12,452 nucleotides of DNA from an uncultured bacterium (GTDB taxonomy: Bacteria; Planctomycetota; Phycisphaerae; Phycisphaerales; SM1A02), in the NCBI GenBank assembly GCA_903918555.1, contig CAIXEV010000483.1:1-12452 (forward strand). Reading direction: 5' to 3'. Both the position numbers and the translations under genes were made by a program. Positions 1 to 5,467 of the stretch are shown one piece after another. Positions within the stretch are counted from its first letter, which is position 1, and every line of letters starts with the position of its first letter. The notes under the pieces were generated by a model. It was not told where the DNA came from, did not search any database, and was given only the letters and a program-made list of their open reading frames with translations.

Positions 1-242
1 CCGACGAGAACGAGCATCGACTCGGGAACCTCGCGCGCGAGGCCCTCGGCGAGCCGCAGGCAATGCTCGGCCACGCCCTTCCGCAGCAACAGGTCGCGCG
101 GCGGGTAGCCAAGAAGCGACAGCTCCGGACACACGACGAGCTGCGCGCCCGACTCCCGCGCCACCCGAATCGCGTCGAGGTGCGGACGCAGCGCGTCGCG
201 CGAACCGATCGGGGTGCGGAACTGGGCGAGGACGATCTTCAA
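1..242 (-). CDS. nadE: Glutamine-dependent NAD+ synthetase, N-terminal fragment
   Basis: Only the first 80 or so codons are present; the gene runs off the left edge. The visible part begins LKIVLAQFRTPIG and continues to CPELSLLGYPPRDLLL, which is the opening of the nitrilase-type glutaminase domain found at the N-terminus of long NadE enzymes. The Glu in the CPEL segment corresponds to the first member of the Glu-Lys-Cys glutaminase triad. In the family this domain releases ammonia from glutamine, and a C-terminal synthetase domain uses it to convert nicotinic acid adenine dinucleotide to NAD+ in the cytoplasm. The start is taken as TTG (242-240), because that places the domain's first beta strand immediately after it and overlaps the preceding crcB stop as TTGA, suggesting coupled translation. 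No ATG or clear Shine-Dalgarno competes. A stand-alone nitrilase-family amidase cannot be excluded, since the synthetase domain is outside the window. Confidence 0.82.
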   Translation of the reverse strand, partial: MKIVLAQFRTPIGSRDALRPHLDAIRVARESGAQLVVCPELSLLGYPPRDLLLRKGVAEHCLRLAEGLAREVPESMLVLV

Positions 243-697
243 GCGGGCTCTTTCTCGGGACCCCGGCCAGCGCCGCCGCCGGGATTCGGAGGATATCCGC
301 CCTTGCCGCGACCAGATGCGCGCATCCCGAGCGCCGCCGCCAGCGGGCAGAGCACGATCGTCGCCGCGGCAAGGCCGATCGGCCACGCCAGTTGCCCGGT
401 CAACCCCTCGTGAAGCGACGCGACGAAGGCGGAGTAGCTCGTGTAGCCACCGCAGAAACCGACCACCATCGCGGCCTCGAGGTTGGAAGGATCGCGCCCC
501 TTGCGCTCCTCGTCGAGCGCGAGGCCGCGGAGGAAGCCCGCGAGGAGCGAGCCCGAGACATTGACGACGAGGAGCGCGGGCGCGACGAGCGCAGGGTCGT
601 CGGCCGCGACCGGCAGGAACACCGCCAGCACCACGCGGAAGAGCCCGCCGAGCGCGGCGCCGGCCGCGACGAGGAGCGCGCGTCGCAGCGCGGTCAT
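239..697 (-). CDS. crcB: Fluoride channel/exporter subunit CrcB (Fluc), more canonical copy
   Basis: 152 residues, slightly longer than the usual 120-130 because of a Gly/Pro-rich C-terminal tail (about residues 128-152). Family marks are GGLFR near residues 17-21, the NVSG turn at 46-49 with the conserved Asn, and GFCGGYTSYSAF at 80-91, the helix-3 break and Phe-box region. The first Phe-box aromatic is Tyr here and the second is Phe. Four hydrophobic segments fit the family's four membrane helices. Fluc proteins are dual-topology dimers in the inner membrane that let F- leave the cell. The start is the ATG at 697, preceded by GGAGGTG (708-702) with good spacing; it overlaps the stop of the neighbouring crcB as ATGA. 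The reading frame is open further upstream, but that extension is Arg-rich and lies antisense to nothing functional; it overlaps the other crcB and is not coding. The stop overlaps the nadE start. Confidence 0.88.
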   Translation of the reverse strand: MTALRRALLVAAGAALGGLFRVVLAVFLPVAADDPALVAPALLVVNVSGSLLAGFLRGLALDEERKGRDPSNLEAAMVVGFCGGYTSYSAFVASLHEGLTGQLAWPIGLAAATIVLCPLAAALGMRASGRGKGGYPPNPGGGAGRGPEKEPA

Positions 698-1089
698 GCC
701 GCACCTCCGCCAAGCGCCCGGCCCGCGACGAACGCGGCAAACGACAGCGCGAGGACGCCCGCGCCGTGGAACGCGATCAAGCCGAGCCTGCGTTCGCGCC
801 ACCAGCCGACCATGTCGACGGCGAGCGAACTCCAGGTCGAGAGCCCGCCCGCAAAGCCGGCCACGCAGAACGCGAGCGCCATCGCCCCGCCGCCCGCGAA
901 CAGCCCCGCGACGAAACACGCGGCGACCTGCGCGACCGCGAGTCCGAGATCCGCACGCGAGAGCCTCGCGCGCGCGCCGCGCACGAGCCAGTCGCGCGTC
1001 ACGGCACCGAGCGCCGTGCCGACAGGCGCAAGCAGCGCGGGCGCGAGCGCGGAGAGGTCGGGAACGAGGTCACCTGCGGCGAGAAGCAC
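694..1089 (-). CDS. crcB: Divergent CrcB-like fluoride channel subunit
   Basis: 131 residues from the GTG at 1089. It aligns with Fluc proteins through GTALGAVTRDW (24-34), the AQVAACFVAG stretch (53-62) and GFAGGLSTWSSL (78-89), with four hydrophobic segments. Several signature positions differ from the family: the conserved Asn of the N-x-x-G turn is Gln, its Gly is Ala, and the two Phe-box positions read Trp and Leu. A pair of adjacent, unequal crcB genes is known in many bacteria and is thought to form heterodimers, with one subunit keeping the conserved residues. That arrangement is inferred here. The frame stays open to a TTG at 1131, but that codon lies in the T-run of the upstream terminator, so GTG 1089 is preferred; neither start has a convincing Shine-Dalgarno. 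The stop overlaps the next crcB start as ATGA. No fluoride riboswitch is visible, as only about 40 bases separate terminator and start. Confidence 0.78.
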   Translation of the reverse strand: MLLAAGDLVPDLSALAPALLAPVGTALGAVTRDWLVRGARARLSRADLGLAVAQVAACFVAGLFAGGGAMALAFCVAGFAGGLSTWSSLAVDMVGWWRERRLGLIAFHGAGVLALSFAAFVAGRALGGGAA

Positions 1090-1129
1090 CCCCGCATCTG
1101 AGCAGAGGGCGCGACGCGCCGCAAACGGC

Positions 1130-1168
1130 AAAAAGAGACGCGGGAGCGTCCGATCGACGCTCCCGCGT
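1130..1168 (-). terminator. Intrinsic terminator after the response regulator gene
   Basis: A perfect 13-bp stem (1138-1150 paired with 1156-1168) encloses a 5-base loop. Read on the minus strand, the stem is followed within four bases by five T residues (1134-1130), the classic rho-independent arrangement. The plus-strand side has no comparable T-run. It lies about 100 bases after the response regulator stop and just before the crcB pair, so it separates the two transcription units. Confidence 0.85.
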
Positions 1169-1265
1169 GGGGTTCTCTTCGTTGTGCACTACTGCTGGCT
1201 GCAGGATTCAGGGTCTTCAGTGCGTGCGCCGGTACTCGTTCGGCGGTCTGTCGTTTCGTCGCGGT

Positions 1266-1859
1266 TCAGGCGACGATTGCGTGTGCGCTCTCGATCGACT
1301 CGATCACCTGGCGAACCGTGAACGGCTTGCGCAGGATCGCGTCGTATCCGCGGCCCACGAACTGCGAGACCTGGCCCTCGGTGAGGCGGCCCGACATGCC
1401 GATGATCTTGGTCATCTGCAGTTCCTCGCAGTTGCGGACGAACGAGCAGAACGCGCCCGACTCGTTCTCCGGCATGTGCACATCAAGCAGCATCACATGC
1501 GGGCGGAACTTCTCGCACTCGGCTCCGGCCGCGAACGCGCCGCTTGCGACCTTCACGTCGTAGCGCGTCTGCTCGGAGAGCACCTTGCGGAGAGTCTCCG
1601 CGGTTGAGATGTCGGTGTCGACGATCAGCACGCGAGGCGCGCCGCTCATCAATCCGTCCATCGGAATGTTGTGCTTCTTCATGAACTGAAGAAGGTTAGA
1701 CACGGGGATGCGGCGGTCCTTCGAGCCAGGGATCCTGTATCCCTGAAGCTGGCCCGAATCGAACCACTTGCTCACCGTACGACTGGCGACGTTGCAGATG
1801 CGCGCCACTTCTCCGGTGGTCAGCACATCCTTCTCGCCAAACTGGTATCCGTCACGCAT
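1266..1859 (-). CDS. Orphan response regulator: excisionase-type HTH followed by a receiver domain
   Basis: 197 residues. Residues about 11-60 (VLTTGEVARICNVASRTVSKW, then GYRIPGSKDRRIPVSNLLQFM) form a MerR/excisionase-like winged HTH of the HTH_17 type. Residues 75-193 form a CheY-like receiver: acidic residues at 81 and 83 (VDTD), phospho-acceptor Asp126 in LLDVHMP, Ser156 in GMSG, and Lys178 in RKPF. The usual adjacent acidic pair is split by Thr82. DNA-binding domain first and receiver last is the reverse of OmpR/NarL regulators. It probably binds DNA under control of phosphorylation by a kinase encoded elsewhere, since none is in the window. The ATG at 1859 has GGGAG eight bases upstream. 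It is transcribed alone: a 292-bp non-coding region precedes it and a strong terminator follows. A small inverted repeat about 90 bases upstream could be its own operator. Targets are unknown. Confidence 0.85.
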   Translation of the reverse strand: MRDGYQFGEKDVLTTGEVARICNVASRTVSKWFDSGQLQGYRIPGSKDRRIPVSNLLQFMKKHNIPMDGLMSGAPRVLIVDTDISTAETLRKVLSEQTRYDVKVASGAFAAGAECEKFRPHVMLLDVHMPENESGAFCSFVRNCEELQMTKIIGMSGRLTEGQVSQFVGRGYDAILRKPFTVRQVIESIESAHAIVA

Positions 1860-1950
1860 GGCACTAACTCCCTGTTCGTTGCACGATCGCTCCAGCCCCT
1901 CGCTGGACGCGATGAACCCTGTGGGGTTTGTGATCGGCGCATCGTTCGTG

Positions 1951-1967
1951 ACAGTTCAGCCAACTGT
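1951..1967. promoter_or_regulatory. Inverted repeat ACAGTT-N5-AACTGT upstream of the response regulator
   Basis: A 17-bp dyad with perfect 6-bp arms and a 5-base spacer lies 92-108 bases upstream of the response regulator ATG. Its size suits a dimeric HTH regulator. There is no T-run, and it is more A/T-rich than its surroundings. Autoregulation is inferred; no reliable -35/-10 pair is recognisable nearby, so its position relative to the promoter is unknown. Confidence 0.35.
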
Positions 1968-2071
1968 GCGGAATGTGCGCTTCCAGAGTCGAAATCGCCT
2001 CTTGGCAGCCCCGATCGGGCCTAAACCTGCATGTGCAGGCTGGCATACGCTCGATTTATCGCAACCGCCCT

Positions 2072-2143
2072 CGCGACCGGAACCGCGATCGGACCCGCGA
2101 CCGAACCAGCGATCGAACCCGCGATCGAACCCGCGATCAAACC
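2072..2143. repeat. Six tandem 12-bp repeats in a non-coding gap
   Basis: Six contiguous 12-base units starting at 2072, 2084, 2096, 2108, 2120 and 2132 follow the consensus CGCGATCGAACC. Units 4, 5 and 6 differ from one another at only one or two positions, and unit 1 is the most diverged. The array begins 8 bases past the threonine dehydratase stop (transcribed on the minus strand). It is part of a 292-bp gap (1860-2151) that otherwise holds the ACAGTT dyad, a CCTGCA-TG-TGCAGG dyad (2026-2039) and the response regulator leader. Each unit contains a GATC or GACC core, and units 4 and 5 contain the palindrome CGATCG. It looks like a small minisatellite; function unknown. Confidence 0.85.
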
Positions 2144-2151
2144 CCCGACGC

Positions 2152-3414
2152 TCAGCCGTGGGGCCGCTCGCGATGGGGGCGCACGCGTTCGTGCACGATC
2201 ACGCCGTGTGACCGGAGCGCTTCCTGCAGTTCATCCGCGTGGCGCGAATCGCGCACCTCCACGACGCAGGCGACCCGCACGCGCGAGATATCGGGACCAC
2301 CGAAGACGCGCTCGTGGCGGATGTCCTGCACGCTCGCGCCCGTCGCGGCGATGGTGGCGGCAAGGTCCGCGAGGCCGCCCGGGCGATCGCTGATCGTCGC
2401 GTCGAACTGGACGAGACGGCCGTCGACCGCGAGCGAGTGCTCGATGACGCGCGCGAGCACCAGCGGATCGATGTTTCCGCCGCAGAGCAGAAGGACGACC
2501 TTCTTGCCCGCGAGATCCTTCAGTTCATCGGTGAAGAGCGCTGCGAGCGCCGAGGCGCCGGCCCCCTCCACCACGCCGTGCTGCATCTCGACGAGGCGCA
2601 GGATCGCAAGCGAGATCGCCTCCTCGTCGACGGCGACCACGCGGTCGACGCGGGTTCGCGCGAGCTCGAACGCACGCTTGCCGACTTCCGGCACGGCCAG
2701 GCCGTCGGCGAGCGTCGGCTCCATCTTGATTCGATGCGGCGCGCCGTCTGCGAGCGCGCTCAGGAAGCTCGCGGCGCGCTTCGGCTCGACGCCGATCACG
2801 CCGACCTCGGGCCGAAGCGCCTTCACGGCGATTCCGACGCCCGCGATCAGCCCCCCGCCGCCGATCGGAACGATCACGGCGTCGAGGTCCGGAACCTCCT
2901 CGAGGACCTCGAGACCGACGGTTCCCGCGCCCGCGATGATGGCTGCGTCGTTGAAGCCGTGGACATAGGCGAGGCCTTCGTCGGCGACGAGCTTGTCGGC
3001 GAGGTCCTTCGCCTCGGCGATGTTCGCGCCGTGGATCAGGACGCGCGCGCCGAGCTCGCGGCAACGCGCCTGCTTCACGAGCGGCGCGACCTTGGGCATC
3101 ACGACCGTCACGGGGATGCCGAGGTCGCGCGCGTGCCAGGCGAGCGCGAGCGCGTGGTTGCCCGCGCTGGCCGCCACGACGCCGCCGGCGCGCGATGCCT
3201 CCGAAAGCTGCAGAAGCGCGTTGCGCGCGCCGCGCTCCTTGAAGCTGCCGGTGCGCTGCTGGTACTCGAGCTTGACGAAGACCTCGCAGCCGGTCAGCCG
3301 CGAAAGCGCAGGCGAGTGGACGCACGCCGTGCGCTCCACGCCTCCCGCGATCCGGCCTCGCGCAGCGACGATGTCGTCGAGCGTCACATCCTCGCCCGAA
3401 CGCGCCGTGCTCAT
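2152..3414 (-). CDS. ilvA: Threonine dehydratase (PLP-dependent, single C-terminal ACT domain)
   Basis: 420 residues. The fold-type II PLP core carries the Schiff-base lysine Lys59 in TGSFKERGA, SAGNHA at 83-88, the phosphate-binding GGGG loop at 185-188, EGAGA at 283-287 and CGGNID at 311-316. A single ACT-like domain follows at about 335-408 (FDATISDRPGGLADLAATI). This is the one-ACT form of threonine ammonia-lyase, shorter than the E. coli IlvA type, which has a double regulatory domain. The reaction converts L-threonine to 2-oxobutyrate and ammonia, feeding isoleucine synthesis or propionyl-CoA formation. The ACT domain is where amino-acid effectors would bind. The ATG at 3414 overlaps the accC stop as ATGA, so it is probably translated from the accBC transcript. 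No terminator is seen after the stop; tandem repeats follow. A serine/threonine dehydratase with broader substrate use is the main alternative. Confidence 0.93.
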   Translation of the reverse strand: MSTARSGEDVTLDDIVAARGRIAGGVERTACVHSPALSRLTGCEVFVKLEYQQRTGSFKERGARNALLQLSEASRAGGVVAASAGNHALALAWHARDLGIPVTVVMPKVAPLVKQARCRELGARVLIHGANIAEAKDLADKLVADEGLAYVHGFNDAAIIAGAGTVGLEVLEEVPDLDAVIVPIGGGGLIAGVGIAVKALRPEVGVIGVEPKRAASFLSALADGAPHRIKMEPTLADGLAVPEVGKRAFELARTRVDRVVAVDEEAISLAILRLVEMQHGVVEGAGASALAALFTDELKDLAGKKVVLLLCGGNIDPLVLARVIEHSLAVDGRLVQFDATISDRPGGLADLAATIAATGASVQDIRHERVFGGPDISRVRVACVVEVRDSRHADELQEALRSHGVIVHERVRPHRERPHG

Positions 3415-4811
3415 GCAGTGACCTTCTGCGCGGCGCCCGCGGCCGGAGAAGCGGCCTTCGCGGCCTCGTCGGCCTTCAGAAGCCGCTCGACATAGTGGAT
3501 GTCGAAGGTCGCGTTCGCGAAGTCGGGGTTGTCCATCAGGCGGCGATGCAGCGGGATGGTCGTGCGCACGGGGCCGATCTTGAACTCATCGAGCGCGACC
3601 TTCATGCGCGCGATCGCGATGTCGCGCGTCGGGCCGTGGACGATGAGCTTGCCGATCATCGAGTCGTAGTTCGGCGGGATGCGGTAGCCCGTGCGCGCGT
3701 GGCTGTCGAGGCGCACGCCGAGGCCGCCCGGCGGCACGAAGGTCTCGATGAGGCCGGCCTGCGGCATGAAGCCGCGCTCCGGGTCCTCGGCGTTGATGCG
3801 GCACTCGATCGCGTGGCCGTTGACCTTGATGTCGGACTGCTTGACCGACAGCGGCTTGCCCGACGCGACCATGATCTGCTCGCGCACGATGTCGATGCCC
3901 GTGATCATCTCGGTGACCGGGTGCTCGACCTGCACGCGGGTGTTCACCTCGAGCATGTAGAAGTTCTGCTTGCCGTCCATCAGGAACTCGACGGTCGCGG
4001 CGCCCGAATACTTGGCGCTCGCGATGAGCGAGGCCGCGCTTTCGCAGACCCTCTTGCGCTTCTCGGGGTCGACGCCGGGGCTCGGCGCCTCCTCGATCAG
4101 CTTCTGGTGGCGGCGCTGGCTCGAGCAGTCGCGCTCGAAGAGATGCACGGCGTTTCCGTGCTTGTCGCCGATGGTCTGCACCTCGAAGTGGCGCGCGTTC
4201 TCGAGGAACTTCTCGATGTAGACGCTGCCGTTGCCGAACGCGGCGGTCGCTTCCTGGCGCGCGCTTTCGATGCCCGCGCGCAGCTGCGCCTCGTCGCGGG
4301 CGACGCGCATGCCGCGTCCACCGCCGCCGGCGGCGGCCTTCACGATGACGGGGTAGCCAATCTCGCCGGCGACCTTGACCGCTTCATCGATGTCCTCGAT
4401 CGCGTCCTCGGTGCCCGGGAAGACGGGTGTACCGACCTTGCGGGCCATCTTCTTGCAGCTCACCTTGTCGCCGAGCAGCGCCATCGCCTCGGGCGACGGG
4501 CCGATGAACTCGAAGCCGCTGTCACGACAGACCTCGGCAAAATGAGCGTTCTCGGAGAGGAAGCCGTAGCCCGGGTGGATCGCATCGGCGCGCGACACTT
4601 CGGCCGCGGCGATGATGCGGTCGATGCGGAGATAGCTCTCCTTGCTCGGGCCAGGGCCGATGCAGACGGCTTGGTTCGCCTGCTCGAGCCAGGGGCCACC
4701 CTTGTCGGCCGAGGAATAGACGCAGACGGTCTCGATGCCGAGGCTCTTCGCGGCGCGGATGACGCGCAGCGCGATCTCGCCGCGGTTGGCAATCAGGATT
4801 CGCTTGAACAT
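3411..4811 (-). CDS. accC: Acetyl-CoA carboxylase, biotin carboxylase subunit
   Basis: 466 residues, near the usual 445-450 plus an Ala-rich tail after about residue 447. It opens with MFKRILIANRGEIALRVIRA. Order: biotin carboxylase N-domain; ATP-grasp domain with Lys116, Lys158 and the glycine loop AGGGGRGM (161-168); ERDCS-QRRHQK (227-237); catalytic cluster EVNTRVQVEH (288-297) with Glu288, Asn290, Arg292, Gln294 and Glu296; and Arg338 in ECRIN, matching E. coli numbering closely. It uses ATP and bicarbonate to carboxylate the biotin on AccB, the first half-reaction of malonyl-CoA synthesis. The residue after ERDCS is Ser, where Ile, Val or Met is more common. The gene starts 26 bases after the accB stop with GGAAG upstream, and its stop overlaps the ilvA start. 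The carboxyltransferase genes accA and accD are not in the window. An acyl-CoA carboxylase role is possible but less likely beside a true AccB. Confidence 0.96.
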   Translation of the reverse strand: MFKRILIANRGEIALRVIRAAKSLGIETVCVYSSADKGGPWLEQANQAVCIGPGPSKESYLRIDRIIAAAEVSRADAIHPGYGFLSENAHFAEVCRDSGFEFIGPSPEAMALLGDKVSCKKMARKVGTPVFPGTEDAIEDIDEAVKVAGEIGYPVIVKAAAGGGGRGMRVARDEAQLRAGIESARQEATAAFGNGSVYIEKFLENARHFEVQTIGDKHGNAVHLFERDCSSQRRHQKLIEEAPSPGVDPEKRKRVCESAASLIASAKYSGAATVEFLMDGKQNFYMLEVNTRVQVEHPVTEMITGIDIVREQIMVASGKPLSVKQSDIKVNGHAIECRINAEDPERGFMPQAGLIETFVPPGGLGVRLDSHARTGYRIPPNYDSMIGKLIVHGPTRDIAIARMKVALDEFKIGPVRTTIPLHRRLMDNPDFANATFDIHYVERLLKADEAAKAASPAAGAAQKVTA

Positions 4812-4837
4812 GCTGCTTCCGAGGGAAGGGAACGCGA

Positions 4838-5296
4838 TCAGTTCGGACGGATGCGGAACAGAGGCTGGCCGAACTCGACCGGCTGGCCGCTCTTGACGAG
4901 GACCTCTTCGACGGTGCCCGAGGTCTCGGCCTTGATCTCGTTGAAGATCTTCATCGCCTCGATGAGGCAGACGGTCGTGTCGGGGCCGATCTTGCTGCCG
5001 ACGCTGACGAACGGCGCCTTGTCGGGGCCGGGCGTGGCGTAGAAGGTGCCGACCATCGGGCTCTCGATGGCGGGGAGCGACTCCTTCACGGCGGGAGCGG
5101 CTGGAGCGGCCGGTGCGGCGGGCGCTGCGGCGACCGGGGCGGCCGCCATCACGGGGGCAGCAACCACCTGCGGGACGGCGTGGACGCCAGGACGCTTGAC
5201 GGTGACGGTCTCCTGCTCATCCCGAATGTCCAGTTCGGTCAGGTCGTTCTCGACCATCAGGCGGACCAGTTCCTTCAGCTTGCGAATATCAATCAT
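4838..5296 (-). CDS. accB: Biotin carboxyl carrier protein of acetyl-CoA carboxylase
   Basis: 152 residues, typical for AccB. Residues 1-35 form the conserved N-terminal helix region (IDIRKLKELVRLMVENDLTE). An Ala/Pro-rich flexible linker (about 40-70, with PAA repeats) leads to the biotinyl domain (about 75-152). The biotin attachment site is Lys116 in EAMKIFNEI. ATPGPDKAPF at 87-96 matches the protruding thumb that marks AccB over other biotinyl or lipoyl domains. The protein is biotinylated by BirA and shuttles carboxybiotin between AccC and the carboxyltransferase in the cytoplasm. It is the first gene of the accB-accC-ilvA group. A 171-bp gap lies upstream with a possible extended -10 element, so it probably has its own promoter. 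The ATG at 5296 has only a weak Shine-Dalgarno (GAAAG very close to the start). Confidence 0.96.
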   Translation of the reverse strand: MIDIRKLKELVRLMVENDLTELDIRDEQETVTVKRPGVHAVPQVVAAPVMAAAPVAAAPAAPAAPAAPAVKESLPAIESPMVGTFYATPGPDKAPFVSVGSKIGPDTTVCLIEAMKIFNEIKAETSGTVEEVLVKSGQPVEFGQPLFRIRPN

Positions 5297-5367
5297 GGCT
5301 TTCAGTGCTCAGGCTTTGCGGTACCGCGATTGGGGCAACGGCCCCGAACGCGTCTGCGTGGGCGGAG

Positions 5368-5376
5368 AGAATAGCA
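5368..5376 (-). promoter_or_regulatory. Possible extended -10 promoter for accB-accC-ilvA
   Basis: On the minus strand the sequence reads TGCTATTCT, an extended -10 match (TG-N then TATTCT, 4 of 6 to TATAAT), about 72 bases upstream of the accB ATG. No good -35 box sits at the usual distance, as extended -10 promoters allow. It lies in the only sizeable gap before accB, in a locally A/T-richer patch. This is a pattern match only. Confidence 0.3.
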
Positions 5377-5425
5377 ACTTTCCCCGAGCGGGGTCGTTTC
5401 TCGTGCGGTCACGACGGATCGCAAC

Positions 5426-5451
5426 CCGATCGACTCGCGATCGGACTTTTT
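5426..5451 (+). terminator. Hairpin with T-run facing the plus strand
   Basis: CCGATCG (5426-5432), a 5-base loop, CGATCGG (5438-5444), then AC and TTTTT (5447-5451) on the plus strand. The T-run is on the plus strand only, although all genes here are transcribed from the minus strand. It sits between the stop of the repeat-rich membrane protein gene and accB. It could stop antisense transcription coming out of accB, or act as a bare hairpin for the minus-strand message. The 7-bp stem may also be chance. Confidence 0.3.
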
Positions 5452-5467
5452 CGACCCAGATCGACTT

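Noticed and set aside
1090..1131. TTG 1131 as the start of the upstream crcB, and a fluoride riboswitch before it
   Set aside because: The TTG falls inside the terminator T-run, and the remaining leader is too short and lacks the riboswitch core.
2026..2039. CCTGCA-TG-TGCAGG dyad as a terminator for threonine dehydratase
   Set aside because: The spacer is only two bases, no T-run follows, and it lies over 100 bases beyond the stop; a chance palindrome is as likely.
2072..2143. CRISPR array
   Set aside because: Units are 12 bp, contiguous and without spacers, and no cas genes are present.
2239..5042. Two long plus-strand open frames of 418 and 515 codons, antisense to ilvA and accC/accB
   Set aside because: They mirror strongly recognised minus-strand genes. 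Their products are abnormally rich in Arg, Asp, His and Ala with no domain, as expected from the reverse complement of high-GC coding DNA.
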